Shown: positions 49,924 through 57,687, numbered from the stretch's first letter. The stretch: 64,000 nt of DNA from Ferrovibrio sp036381655 (GCF_036381655.1 NZ_DASVCJ010000065.1:62001-126000); one strand, 5' to 3'. Numbers and translations are program-made. The notes: generated by a model from the letters alone, not told the origin.

Positions 49924-50760
49924 GGCCGGCTGCTCCAGCCCGACGAGTTCGAAGCTGAGCCGGCGCAGCCTGGCGCGGGCGGCGGCATCGTAGGCCTGGG
50001 TATCGGCGCGCGCCTCGCGCTTGCCGTTGAAGAACAGGCCGCTTCTGCCTTCCAACTCGGGCGCGAGCGCGAGATGGAGGATCGCCTCGCCACCCTCGCG
50101 GACGCTGCTGCGCGGCGTCACGCCGCTGCGGCGGACCATGGTCGTGTCCATGTAGGTGGCGGGATGCAGGCAATTGACGGTGACGCCGGCATCCTTCAGT
50201 TCGCCGGCGAGGTCGATGGTGAACAGGATCTGCGCCAGCTTGCTCTGGCAATAGGCACGCCCGCCGCTGTAGCCGCGCTCCAGCATGACATCGTCGAAGT
50301 CGATCGCCTGCTGGCCGAGCGAGGAGACGTTGACGATCCTGGCCGGCCGGCTTTCAATCAGCCGCGGCAGCAGCAGCTCTGTCAGCAGAAAACCGGCAAG
50401 ATAGTTGACGGCAAAGCGCAGCTCGATGCCGTCGGCGCTGAGCCGCCGCGCCTCCCGGCCCGCCGTGTCGGCAGTTCCGATCCCGGCATTGTTGATGAGC
50501 AGATCGAGCCGGTCCTGCGTGAGCAGCACGGATTCGGCCAATTGCCGCACGGCCTGCAGCGAGGAGAAATCGGCGGGATAGAACTGGCCGCTGCCGCCGG
50601 CCTGGCTGATCTCGCGCATCAGGCTTTCGCCCCGGCCGGCATCGCGGCCATGCGCCAGCACATGAAAGCCGCTCTCGGCCAGCCGCGCCGCCACGTAGCG
50701 GCCGACGCCATCCGTCGCGCCGGTCACCAGCGCGATCTTCTTCTCCCCTGCTGCCATCAT
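49921..50760 (-). CDS. Short-chain dehydrogenase/reductase, retinol-dehydrogenase-like (279 aa)
   Basis: This is an NADP-type SDR. Nucleotide motif: 'IALVTGATDGVGRYVAARLA'; 'LDLLINNAGIGTADTAGREA'. The catalytic Ser is in 'RIVNVSSLGQQAIDFDDVML', with Tyr/Lys in 'YSGGRAYCQSKLAQILFT'. 'VTVNCLHPATYMDTTMV' follows. The pattern matches retinol dehydrogenase/WW-oxidoreductase-like SDRs. The start at 50760 has AGGAGG; the frame opens earlier. Substrate unknown. Confidence 0.9.
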   Translation of the reverse strand: MMAAGEKKIALVTGATDGVGRYVAARLAESGFHVLAHGRDAGRGESLMREISQAGGSGQFYPADFSSLQAVRQLAESVLLTQDRLDLLINNAGIGTADTAGREARRLSADGIELRFAVNYLAGFLLTELLLPRLIESRPARIVNVSSLGQQAIDFDDVMLERGYSGGRAYCQSKLAQILFTIDLAGELKDAGVTVNCLHPATYMDTTMVRRSGVTPRSSVREGGEAILHLALAPELEGRSGLFFNGKREARADTQAYDAAARARLRRLSFELVGLEQPA

Positions 50761-50824
50761 CGGTCTCGCCTCCTGATTGCCGTTGGCGCCAATCTGGTGC
50801 GCGGCGCGGCAAAGAACAGAGGCG

Positions 50825-50986
50825 TCAGCAGTCGAGACGGCCGCCGGGACAGGTCTTGTAGGCACCGGGATTGGTCTGATCCGGCACCTTCGGCGGTGGA
50901 TTGTTGTAGCTGCAGGCGCCCAGAACGACGAGCGCCGAGATCATCGACAACGCCAGCAGCCATTGCAACATGGACCAGCGGAGCAT
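50825..50986 (-). CDS. Small lipoprotein (53 aa)
   Basis: This short exported peptide begins with a basic residue and a hydrophobic helix, and has a lipobox ('LALSMISALVVLGACSYNNP', Cys just after LGA). A Pro-rich mature part with two further cysteines follows ('GAYKTCPGGRLDC'). The ATG at 50986 has a GGGGA site; an in-frame ATG at 51007 is possible. A degenerate GGAAC-N17-GGTT motif lies upstream on the minus strand (about 51041-51016). No family is recognised. Confidence 0.65.
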   Translation of the reverse strand: MLRWSMLQWLLALSMISALVVLGACSYNNPPPKVPDQTNPGAYKTCPGGRLDC

Positions 50987-51091
50987 GGTCATCCCCGTGA
51001 TGAACACGCTCGTAAAACCGCCGGCGGGGTAAGCCGGTTCCGCTTTTGCGCCGGCGACCCCGCCTGGTCACAGCCCTCGGCGCTTCGGCGC

Positions 51092-51517
51092 CTACGCCTC
51101 CTCGCCGAAGCCCTTGCCGGGCGGCAGCGGCGCCAGCCGGATCAGGCGGGAATCCTCCACCGCCGCCTGGCGATGCTTGACCGCCTCGCGATAGACGGGA
51201 TCGCGGATCATTTCGACGAAGGCGGCCACCGAGGGATATTCGGCGATGAAGCATTTGTCCCAGCGCTCGGCCTGCGGCCCGATCAGCATCAGTTCGAACC
51301 GGCCCTGCCAGACGATGCGTCCACCCAGGCGGGCGAAGACCGGGCCGCTTTCGCGTCCATAGGCGGCATAGGCCTCGGCGCCGCTGGCCTTGCGGCCATC
51401 CGGATAGGCGGCCTCGGCGCGCAGCCGCACCAGGTTGAGCATGTGGATCGGCCCGGGCCGGTCATCGGCGCGGAACTGGGCGAAGATCTCCTTGGTCGGG
51501 TCGATATGGCCGGTCAT
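51092..51517 (-). CDS. DUF1330 domain protein (141 aa)
   Basis: This small soluble protein has a dimeric alpha/beta-barrel (ferredoxin-like) DUF1330 fold: 'PIHMLNLVRLRAEAAYPDGR', 'AEAYAAYGRESGPVFARLGG', 'MLIGPQAERWDKCFIAEYPS'. 'FVEMIRDPVYREAVKHRQAA' follows. The function of the family is unknown. The ATG at 51517 has an AGGAGG site. It stands alone between two exported/SDR genes. Confidence 0.9.
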   Translation of the reverse strand: MTGHIDPTKEIFAQFRADDRPGPIHMLNLVRLRAEAAYPDGRKASGAEAYAAYGRESGPVFARLGGRIVWQGRFELMLIGPQAERWDKCFIAEYPSVAAFVEMIRDPVYREAVKHRQAAVEDSRLIRLAPLPPGKGFGEEA

Positions 51518-51614
51518 GGCACCGCCACCTCCTGGTCTTGTGCGAAGGCGCCATGATGGAAAGCCGCGGCGGCGCTGGCAAGTTGCCGCAACGCCAGCCG
51601 CCGCCGGAGCGCGG

Positions 51615-51662
51615 CTCAAATCACGTACTGGTCAAATCATGTCCCGGTCAAATCATGTACTG
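51615..51662. repeat. Three tandem 16-base units at the 3' end of phaB2
   Basis: Units CTCAAATCACGTACTG (51615-51630), GTCAAATCATGTCCCG (51631-51646) and GTCAAATCATGTACTG (51647-51662) follow each other. The last contains the end of the phaB2 coding sequence and its stop (51648-51650). The other two are downstream near-copies of the terminal codons and stop, most simply explained by slippage or duplication. Confidence 0.85.
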
Positions 51663-52373
51663 ACCGCCATTGATGCTGAAGGTCGCGCCGGTGATGAAAC
51701 CGGACTCGTCGGCGGCGAGGAACTGCACCAGGCGCGCAATCTCCCCGGCCTGGCCGAGCCGGCCGACCGGAATCTGCGCCTCGATCCGGGCCAGCGCCTC
51801 CCTGGGCACGGCGGCCACCATGTCGGTGGCGACATAGCCGGGCGCGACCGCATTGACCGTGATGCCTTTCGCCGCCGATTCCAGTGCCAGCGCCTTGGTG
51901 AAGCCGAGGACTCCGGCCTTGGCGGCGGAATAGTTGGTCTGGCCGAACTGGCCTTTCTGGCCGTTGATGGAGGCGATGTTGATGATGCGGCCGAAACCCC
52001 GCTCGCGCATCGCGCCGATGCTCAGCCGGCACATGTTGAAGCAGGAGGTCAGATCGGTGGCGATCACCTCGCTCCATTGCTGGGGCGTCATCTTGTGCAG
52101 CAGCGCGTCGCGGGTGATGCCGGCGTTGTTGACCAGTATCTCGACCGGGCCGCCGAGATACTGCTCGGCGCTTTTCAATCCCGCCGCGCAGGCGGCGAAA
52201 TCGGCGACATCCCACTGGAAGACGGGAATGCCGGTTTCGCGCCGGAAGGCTTCGGCCTTCTCCGCGTTGCCGTGGTAGACCGCGGCGGCATTGCAGCCGC
52301 TCGCCTTGAGGCTTCGTGCGATCGCCGCGCCGATGCCGCGCGTGCCGCCGGTGATGAGTGCTATACGTGCCAC
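51648..52373 (-). CDS. phaB: Second acetoacetyl-CoA reductase paralogue (241 aa)
   Basis: This SDR is very similar to the phaB at 31067-31789. 'ALITGGTRGIGAAIARSLKA', 'VEILVNNAGITRDALLHKMT' and 'NIASINGQKGQFGQTNYSAA' carry the nucleotide site and the catalytic Ser-Tyr-Lys. The end is 'GATFSINGGQYMI'. The GTG at 52373 has AAAGGAGG immediately upstream. It is away from the rest of the PHA cluster. It may serve the same pathway under different control, or other short-chain 3-oxoacyl-CoA substrates. Confidence 0.93.
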   Translation of the reverse strand: MARIALITGGTRGIGAAIARSLKASGCNAAAVYHGNAEKAEAFRRETGIPVFQWDVADFAACAAGLKSAEQYLGGPVEILVNNAGITRDALLHKMTPQQWSEVIATDLTSCFNMCRLSIGAMRERGFGRIINIASINGQKGQFGQTNYSAAKAGVLGFTKALALESAAKGITVNAVAPGYVATDMVAAVPREALARIEAQIPVGRLGQAGEIARLVQFLAADESGFITGATFSINGGQYMI

Positions 52374-52507
52374 GGGCGTCCTCCTTTCGGGTGCCTCGAA
52401 CCCCGGCCGATCTTCCGGAAAAACCAGGGCAGGCTGCATTAATCTGGATCAAAAGATGGTCCGGATTGCGGCGCGTTCCGCGCGGCCGCAGGCGGAAAAC
52501 GGCGGCT

Positions 52508-52532
52508 GGAACATTCCGTCCCGCCATCCGTT
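52508..52532 (+). promoter_or_regulatory. EcfG-type general stress promoter (perfect consensus)
   Basis: GGAAC (52508-52512), exactly 16 bases, then CGTT (52529-52532): an exact match to the alphaproteobacterial EcfG promoter consensus. It lies 124 bases before the start of the first DUF2795 gene. Confidence 0.72.
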
Positions 52533-52656
52533 GCAGCACAATCGCCCGGCACGGCAGGGCCGGATGCCTGGCACGGCGCCCCTCCCCGCCGCGCCGCCTG
52601 GTTCGCGTGCCGGGCGACCTTCCCTCTCATCATGCCGGTGACGCATGGAGGTCCGC

Positions 52657-52953
52657 ATGGCACGAGACATCGCCGATATCTCGCCCGCCGAGATCACGCG
52701 GCATCTGAAGGGCATCGATTTTCCTGTGACAAAGGACGGCCTGGTCGAGCAGGCGCGCGAGAACGGCGCCGACGAAATGGTGGCCGAGCTGCTCGATGCC
52801 CTGCCCGATCGCGAATACGACGACATGGCGGACGTGATGGAGGCTTACGACAGGCTGAACAGCGAAGAGGAAAGCTACAATGGCGAACAGATCGACGCCG
52901 ACGATCTGTTCGGGGATGAGGAAGATTTCCTCTATGACGAGGACGAGGAATGA
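52657..52953 (+). CDS. DUF2795 domain protein with acidic tail, first paralogue (98 aa)
   Basis: This small protein has a DUF2795-type helical domain: 'ISPAEITRHLKGIDFPVTKD', 'LVEQARENGADEMVAELLDA', 'LPDREYDDMADVMEAYDRL'. A tail of about 30 residues rich in Asp and Glu follows ('DLFGDEEDFLYDEDEE'). The ATG at 52657 has GGAGG immediately upstream; another ATG lies at 52645. It precedes the second paralogue by about 195 bases and has its own EcfG-type promoter. The family function is unknown; stress-related small proteins fit the promoter. Confidence 0.88.
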   Translation: MARDIADISPAEITRHLKGIDFPVTKDGLVEQARENGADEMVAELLDALPDREYDDMADVMEAYDRLNSEEESYNGEQIDADDLFGDEEDFLYDEDEE

Positions 52954-53064
52954 TCCGCAGCCGGTGCCGGACGCCGCGCGCCGAAGCCGGGTGACCGCGC
53001 GAGGGCGGGGTCACGGGAATATCACTCTCGTCCAATTATCCACTTTTGTCTTACGTGCGGCAGC

Positions 53065-53089
53065 GGAACTTTCGCCGATGCCATCCGTT
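53065..53089 (+). promoter_or_regulatory. EcfG-type general stress promoter (perfect consensus)
   Basis: GGAAC (53065-53069), 16 bases, then CGTT (53086-53089), exactly matching the EcfG consensus, 58 bases before the ATG of the second DUF2795 gene. The spacer ends in GATGCCATC, similar to CGCCATC in the first copy. Confidence 0.75.
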
Positions 53090-53147
53090 GCTCTCACCCG
53101 TCGGCCTCGGCTGACCACATCCAGGGACAAGCAAAGGGGAGAATGTC

Positions 53148-53567
53148 ATGCCATTGGGCTTAAGTGGCAGCGAGCCGATCATCGTTCAGCATATCAAGAA
53201 TGTTCATTATCCGGTGTCGCGCGACGAGCTGGTGGCGCATGTACGCCGCTCCGCCGCCGATGGCGTGATCGCCAGCCTGATGGAGATGCTGCCCCGGCGC
53301 TCCTATGACAGCCCCGGCGAGGTGATGCAGGCGCTGGTCACGCGCGCCGAGCAGAGTTATCGCGCCACCCACGACCTCGATCCCGAGCAGTTCCTGCTGG
53401 CCGACGACGAAGAAGACGACGACGATGGGGACGAGGACGAGGACAGGGACGACGACGACGAAGACGATGACGAGGAGGAAGACGACGACGAGGACGATGA
53501 AGACGACGAGGACGGCGACGAAGACGATTACGGAAGCGAGGACGCCGGGGCGGATGAGGAAGACTAG
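53148..53567 (+). CDS. DUF2795 paralogue with long polyacidic tail (139 aa)
   Basis: The N-terminal 80 residues are a DUF2795-type domain matching the preceding gene ('YPVSRDELVAHVRRSAADGV' vs 'FPVTKDGLVEQARENGADEM'; 'LPRRSYDSPGEVMQALV' vs 'LPDREYDDMADVMEAYD'). The last 55 or so residues are almost entirely Asp and Glu, forming a disordered anionic tail, with GAC/GAA/GAG triplet repeats in the DNA. AAGGGGAG precedes the ATG. It may bind cations, basic proteins or nucleic-acid-binding partners; all of this is inference. An EcfG-type promoter is directly upstream. Confidence 0.85.
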   Translation: MPLGLSGSEPIIVQHIKNVHYPVSRDELVAHVRRSAADGVIASLMEMLPRRSYDSPGEVMQALVTRAEQSYRATHDLDPEQFLLADDEEDDDDGDEDEDRDDDDEDDDEEEDDDEDDEDDEDGDEDDYGSEDAGADEED

Positions 53568-53608
53568 CCGGATACCCGGTGCGCTTTCGCGCGCGCTTGG
53601 CGCTGCGC

Positions 53609-54256
53609 TTAGCGGCTTTCCGTCGCGATCCGCAATCCCAACGCGATCAGCACCGCCCCGGTGAGAGCTTCGACCATCTGGCGCAGGCGGCTGCCGCGGT
53701 AGGCATCGCCGGCGCGGGCGATCAGTGTGGCGTAGGCCGTCAGCCATACGAAGGTCATCAGGCTGAAAATCACGCCGAGCAGCAGCAAGGCGGCGAAAAG
53801 GCTGCAGCCCAGGGATGTGAATGCCGAACTGAACTGCGGCAGGATCGAGGCGAAGAAGATGGCGATCTTCGGATTGCCCAGATCGCTGATCAGCCCCTGC
53901 AGAAAGGCGCGGCGCGGCCGCAGGCGCGGGCCCTTCGGCGCCGGAATGGCGGCGGCCGCAGCCTTGCGCATCCGCCAGGCGCCCCACAGTGCCTGCAACC
54001 CGAGCCAGATCAGATAGGCCGCGCCGGCATATTTCACCGCGAGGAACAGCGGCTCGGAGGCGAGCAGCAGCGCCACCAGCCCGACCGAGGTGAATACCGC
54101 CCAGGTGCTCAGGCCGCAGGCGACGCCCAGGCCGGTGGCGATGCCGGCGCGCCGTCCGCCCAGCAGCGTGGCGCGGGTGGTGACCGCCGTGTCCGGCCCT
54201 GGCGTGACGATGACGATGGCGGCAATGCTCAGATAGGCGATCAGGCCGGTCGGCAT
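53609..54256 (-). CDS. LysE/RhtB-family amino-acid exporter (215 aa)
   Basis: This membrane exporter has about six helices. N-terminal: 'YLSIAAIVIVTPGPDTAVTT'; 'GRRAGIATGLGVACGLSTWA'; 'YAGAAYLIWLGLQALWGAWR'. The basic loop 'APKGPRLRPRRAFLQGLISD' leads to 'LGNPKIAIFFASILPQF'. The TPGPD motif is the LysE signature. Exported amino acid or homoserine-like substrate unknown. It converges on the DUF2795 genes. Confidence 0.93.
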   Translation of the reverse strand: MPTGLIAYLSIAAIVIVTPGPDTAVTTRATLLGGRRAGIATGLGVACGLSTWAVFTSVGLVALLLASEPLFLAVKYAGAAYLIWLGLQALWGAWRMRKAAAAAIPAPKGPRLRPRRAFLQGLISDLGNPKIAIFFASILPQFSSAFTSLGCSLFAALLLLGVIFSLMTFVWLTAYATLIARAGDAYRGSRLRQMVEALTGAVLIALGLRIATESR

Positions 54257-54287
54257 GGCGCGCCCCCTCTTCCTTCCTTTCCGTCCG

Positions 54288-55943
54288 CTAGCGGTTATCC
54301 GCCAGCAGCATCTCGGCGCCCTTCTCAGCGATCATCAGCGTCGGCGAGGCGGTATTGCCCGAGGTGATCAGCGGCATGGCCGAGGCGTCGATCACGCGCA
54401 GGCGCTCGATGCCGCGCACGCGCAGCCGCTCGTCCAGCACCGCCATCGGATCGCTGTCGATGCCCATCTTCGCGGTGCTGACCGGATGGAAGATGGTGGC
54501 GCCGATATCGCCGGCGGCACGCAGTATCTCGGTCTCGGACTGAATCGCCGCGCCGGGCAGGTATTCCTCCGGCTGGTATCGGGCGAGGGCCTTCGCCGCC
54601 GCCAGCCGGCGCGTCAGCTTCAGGCTGTCGATGGCGACGCGCTTGTCTTCCTCGGTGTCGAGGTAGTTCGGCTGGATCGCCGGCGCCTGGCGCGGATCGG
54701 CCGACTTGATCCGCACATGCCCGCGCGAGGTCGGGCGCAGGTTGCAGATGGATGCCGTGAAAGCCGGAAAACGGTGCAAAGGATCGCCGAACTTGTCCAG
54801 CGAAAGCGGCTGGATATGGAATTCGACATTCGGCGTTTCATGCTCCGGGCTGGAGCGGGTGAACATGCCGAATTGCGAGGGCGGCATGGTGAGCGCGCCG
54901 CGGCGGAACAGCGCGTAGTTGAAGGCGATCTGCGCCTTGGCGAACCAGGAGCGGTCGATCTCGTTGATCGTGCGCACGCCCTTGACCTTGTAGATCAGGC
55001 GCAGCTGCAGGTGATCCTGCAGGTTCTCGCCCACGCCGGGCAGGTCGTGTCGGACCTCTATCCCATGCTCCCTGAGCAGAGCCGCGGGCCCGATGCCGCT
55101 CAACTGCAGAAGCTGCGGCGAGTTGATCGCGCCGGCGGCGAGGATGACCTCGGCATTGGCGCGGACGAAGCAGCGCTCGCCATTCCGGGTGTAGACGATC
55201 CCGGCGGCCCGCCGGCCTTCCAGCTGCACGCGCTCGACCTGCACGTTGATGCGCAATTCCAGATTGGGCCGGTTCAGCACCGGCTTGAGGAAGGCGGTGG
55301 CGGCCGACCAGCGCACGCCGCGCCGCTGGTTGACCTGGAAATAGGCCGAGCCTTCGTTGTTGCCGGTGTTGAAATCCTTCACGCGCGGGATGCCGATCTC
55401 CTCGCCGGCCTCGGCCACGCGGTCGATGATGTCCCAGCGCACACGCGGCTCCTCGACGCGCCATTCGCCACCCGAGGCATGGATGCGCTTGCCGCTGGCA
55501 TCGACATCGTCGCCGCCGAAATGATCCTCGTGCTTGAGGAAATAGGGCAGCACGTCGTCCCAGCCCCAGCCGGTCAGGCCCTGCTGGCGCCACATGTCGT
55601 AGTCGCGCGCCTGGCCGCGCATGTAGACCATGGCGTTGATCGCGGTGCAGCCGCCGATCACCTTGCCGCGCGCATAGCCGATGGAGCGGCCATTCAGGCC
55701 CGGCACCGACTCGGTCTTGTAGCACCAGTCGGAGCGCGGATTGCCGATGGCGAACAGATAGCCGATCGGAATGTGGAACCAGATCCAGTTATCCTTGCCG
55801 CCGGCCTCCAGGACCAGCACGCGCGTCTTGGGGTCGCGGCTCAAGCGGTTGGCCAGCAGCGAGCCCGCCGTTCCCCCGCCGACGATGATGTAATCGAATG
55901 TGCCGGTGTCTTTGAGATTCTCCGGCTGCCCCGTACCCGACAT
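54288..55943 (-). CDS. GMC-family FAD oxidoreductase, choline dehydrogenase-like (551 aa)
   Basis: This is a glucose-methanol-choline oxidoreductase. FAD motif: 'FDYIIVGGGTAGSLLANRLS'; GMC signature: 'GKVIGGCTAINAMVYMRGQA' and 'ILAAGAINSPQLLQLSGIGP'. The catalytic His/Asn are in 'IFHPVSTAKMGID' and 'MPLITSGNTASPTLMIAEKG'. It resembles choline/alcohol dehydrogenases, though betaine genes are absent here, so the alcohol substrate is unassigned. The ATG at 55943 has a GGGGA site; the frame opens further upstream through repeat-containing DNA. Confidence 0.92.
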   Translation of the reverse strand: MSGTGQPENLKDTGTFDYIIVGGGTAGSLLANRLSRDPKTRVLVLEAGGKDNWIWFHIPIGYLFAIGNPRSDWCYKTESVPGLNGRSIGYARGKVIGGCTAINAMVYMRGQARDYDMWRQQGLTGWGWDDVLPYFLKHEDHFGGDDVDASGKRIHASGGEWRVEEPRVRWDIIDRVAEAGEEIGIPRVKDFNTGNNEGSAYFQVNQRRGVRWSAATAFLKPVLNRPNLELRINVQVERVQLEGRRAAGIVYTRNGERCFVRANAEVILAAGAINSPQLLQLSGIGPAALLREHGIEVRHDLPGVGENLQDHLQLRLIYKVKGVRTINEIDRSWFAKAQIAFNYALFRRGALTMPPSQFGMFTRSSPEHETPNVEFHIQPLSLDKFGDPLHRFPAFTASICNLRPTSRGHVRIKSADPRQAPAIQPNYLDTEEDKRVAIDSLKLTRRLAAAKALARYQPEEYLPGAAIQSETEILRAAGDIGATIFHPVSTAKMGIDSDPMAVLDERLRVRGIERLRVIDASAMPLITSGNTASPTLMIAEKGAEMLLADNR

Positions 55944-56035
55944 GCGCTTCCCCTGCATTCTATTGAGAAAATTTAGACGGGAACGGGATGCCTGGGTCAA
56001 GCCTGTCCACCGATAGATCGTCACTCCGGGGCTCG

Positions 56036-56114
56036 ACCCGAGGGTCCAAGCGGACGCGCCGCACGATAAATGGCGACGGCTTGATGCGGCATCGGCGTTC
56101 ATGGACCCTCGGGT
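56036..56114. repeat. Inverted repeat pair upstream of the GMC gene
   Basis: ACCCGAGGGTCCA (56036-56048) and TGGACCCTCGGGT (56102-56114) are a perfect 13-base inverted repeat around 53 bases. A related sequence, CTGGGTCAAGCCTG, lies at about 55992. This belongs to the same type of GGGTC-containing intergenic repeats as the copies at 56451 and 57100. Confidence 0.65.
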
Positions 56115-56145
56115 CAGGCCCGAGGGCGGCGAGTTTTGGAATGGT

Positions 56146-56400
56146 TCAGAGTTTCCGTGCGGCCACGATCAGCGCGTCGATGCTGGCCTCACCCAGGCTG
56201 CGCATCGCTTCCAGCCGGTGCAGGCCGGCGATCAGCACATAACGCCTGCTCTTCTCGTCGCGGCGCAACTGGATCGGCGTCTTGAGCCCGTTCTGCAGGA
56301 TGTCCTCGGCCAGAGCCGCGACCTTGGTCGCGTCCAGCGTGCCCCTGAACTTCATCGGCACCTGGATTTCGGCGAGCTTGACCGGCACCGGCTTGAGCAT
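56146..56400 (-). CDS. ParB N-terminal-like (ParB/Sulfiredoxin) domain protein (84 aa)
   Basis: This is a stand-alone ParB-N/Srx-like domain: 'LAEIQVPMKFRGTLDATKVA', 'ALAEDILQNGLKTPIQLRRD', and the nucleotide-binding-like 'YVLIAGLHRLEAMRSLGEAS'. The GLHRLEA motif corresponds to the GxRR/GHR box of CTP-binding ParB domains. There is no ParB DNA-binding domain, so it is not chromosome-partition ParB. Function unknown. It lies 202 bases from the GMC gene and near repeats. Confidence 0.87.
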   Translation of the reverse strand: MLKPVPVKLAEIQVPMKFRGTLDATKVAALAEDILQNGLKTPIQLRRDEKSRRYVLIAGLHRLEAMRSLGEASIDALIVAARKL

Positions 56401-56450
56401 GGGGCTGCATCCTTTTGGGCGGACAGGCCTTGAGCTTCGCGGCGGGAGAT

Positions 56451-56476
56451 GCCCGGGTCAAGCCCCGGCATGACGA
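56451..56476. repeat. Dispersed intergenic repeat, copy 1
   Basis: GCCCGGGTCAAGCCCCGGCATGACGA, matching the copy at 57100-57124 with one base inserted. Both lie just outside coding regions, one after greB and one before yaiI. Partly palindromic (CCGGG/CCCGG). Confidence 0.7.
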
Positions 56477-56507
56477 CTAAAAAGCAAAACCGCGGGCAAA
56501 GGCGCCG

Positions 56508-57074
56508 TTAGGCGTCCGGGTATTCGATCCTGACGACCTCGATCTGCTCGATGCCGTGCGGCGTGCGCAGGTCCACCACGTCGCCGACGCGCGCCTTCAT
56601 CAGCGCGCGGGCGACGGGCGAAATCCAGCTCACCTCGCCCTGCTCCAGCCGCGCCTCGTCGATGCCGACGATGCGCACGGTGCGCTCGCGGTCGTTTTCG
56701 TCGGCGTAGGTCACGCGGGCGCCGAAGAAGACCTGCTCGCGGTTCTTCTGCAGTTGGGGATCGACCGGCTCGGCGATTTCCAGCCGTTTCAGCAGGAAGC
56801 GGATGCGGCGGTCGATCTCGCGCAGGCGCTTCTTGCCGTAGAGATAATCGCCGTTTTCGCTGCGGTCGCCATTGCCGGCGGCCCAGGAGACGATCTCGAC
56901 CACCTTGGGGCGTTCGACGCTTTTCAGGTGGCGCAGTTCGTCCTGCAGCCGGCGCAGGCCGGCCGGGGTGATGTAGTTCTTCGCCCCTTTCGGGATCGAC
57001 GGCTCGTCCTGGAGGTCATCCGGCAGGTCGCCGTCCGGTTCGGCGTCGGTTTCCTTGGTGAAGGCCTTGCTCAT
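56508..57074 (-). CDS. greB: Transcription elongation factor GreB (188 aa)
   Basis: This Gre factor stimulates RNA cleavage by arrested RNA polymerase. The N-terminal coiled coil is 'ITPAGLRRLQDELRHLKSVE'. The acidic tip region is 'WAAGNGDRSENGDYLYGKKR', with Asp/Glu for Mg2+. 'LREIDRRIRFLLKRLEIAEP' is the GreB-specific stretch. The C-terminal domain has 'VFFGARVTYADENDRERTVR' and 'ISWISPVARALMKARVGDVV' (Q/W variants). A 25-residue acidic N-terminal extension makes it longer than E. coli GreB. The start is at 57074. Confidence 0.93.
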   Translation of the reverse strand: MSKAFTKETDAEPDGDLPDDLQDEPSIPKGAKNYITPAGLRRLQDELRHLKSVERPKVVEIVSWAAGNGDRSENGDYLYGKKRLREIDRRIRFLLKRLEIAEPVDPQLQKNREQVFFGARVTYADENDRERTVRIVGIDEARLEQGEVSWISPVARALMKARVGDVVDLRTPHGIEQIEVVRIEYPDA

Positions 57075-57099
57075 GGGGCTAATAAAGGAAATCGTAGCT

Positions 57100-57124
57100 G
57101 CCCGGGTCAAGCCCGGCATGACGA
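57100..57124. repeat. Dispersed intergenic repeat, copy 2
   Basis: GCCCGGGTCAAGCCCGGCATGACGA, same orientation as the copy at 56451. It lies between divergent greB and yaiI. Confidence 0.7.
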
Positions 57125-57153
57125 TCCCTGCAAACGATGCCGGTCACGGGGCG

Positions 57154-57630
57154 ATGCCCGGATTTCCCACTCTCTATATCGACGCCGATGCCTGCCCGGT
57201 GAAGGACGAGGCCTTCCGCGTTGCCGAGCGCCACGGCCTGCCCGTGGTGGTGGTCGCCAATGCCTGGCTGGCCGGCGTGCCGCGCGTTCCCTGGATCCGG
57301 CAGGTGACGGTGGGGAATGCGCCGGATGCCGCCGACGACTGGATCGCGGCCGAGGCCAAGTCCGGCGATATCGTGGTCACGGCGGATATTCCCCTGGCGG
57401 CGCGCTGCGTCAAAGCCGGGGCCGTGGCGCTGGCGCCGAACGGGCGGGCCTTCACGGCCGAGAGCATCGGCATGGACCTGGCCCTGCGCAACCTGATGAC
57501 GGAGCTTCGTTCGGCCGATCCGCTGGCGCAGGCAACCGGCGGCGGGCCGAAGCCGTTTTCCGCGAAGGACCGCTCGGCCTTCCTGCAGGCGCTGCACGAG
57601 GCCGTGTTGCGGCTGAAGCGGCAGGCGTAA
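57154..57630 (+). CDS. YaiI/YqxD (DUF188) family protein (158 aa)
   Basis: This is a PIN-like fold protein of the YaiI/DUF188 family. 'LYIDADACPVKDEAFRVAER' gives the N-terminal Asp-x-Asp metal-site candidates. 'VVVVANAWLAGVPRVPWIRQ', 'GDIVVTADIPLAARCVKAGA' (another Asp) and 'VALAPNGRAFTAESIGMDLA' follow. The length is normal with a start at 57154; upstream in-frame ATGs fall in repeat DNA. Proposed nuclease-like fold; activity unknown. Confidence 0.92.
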   Translation: MPGFPTLYIDADACPVKDEAFRVAERHGLPVVVVANAWLAGVPRVPWIRQVTVGNAPDAADDWIAAEAKSGDIVVTADIPLAARCVKAGAVALAPNGRAFTAESIGMDLALRNLMTELRSADPLAQATGGGPKPFSAKDRSAFLQALHEAVLRLKRQA

Positions 57631-57687
57631 CGCCGCTGCCGCGCGGATCGCTGCCGCTGCGCGGATCGATCCTGCGGAGGGGGAAGC

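Noticed and set aside
51016..51041. GGAAC-N17-GGTT motif upstream of the small lipoprotein on the minus strand
   Set aside because: Spacing and -10 both off consensus; too weak to list as a promoter.
52954..53147. Possible extra gene between the two DUF2795 genes
   Set aside because: No open frame with a start site; the gap is explained by the promoter and leader of the second gene.
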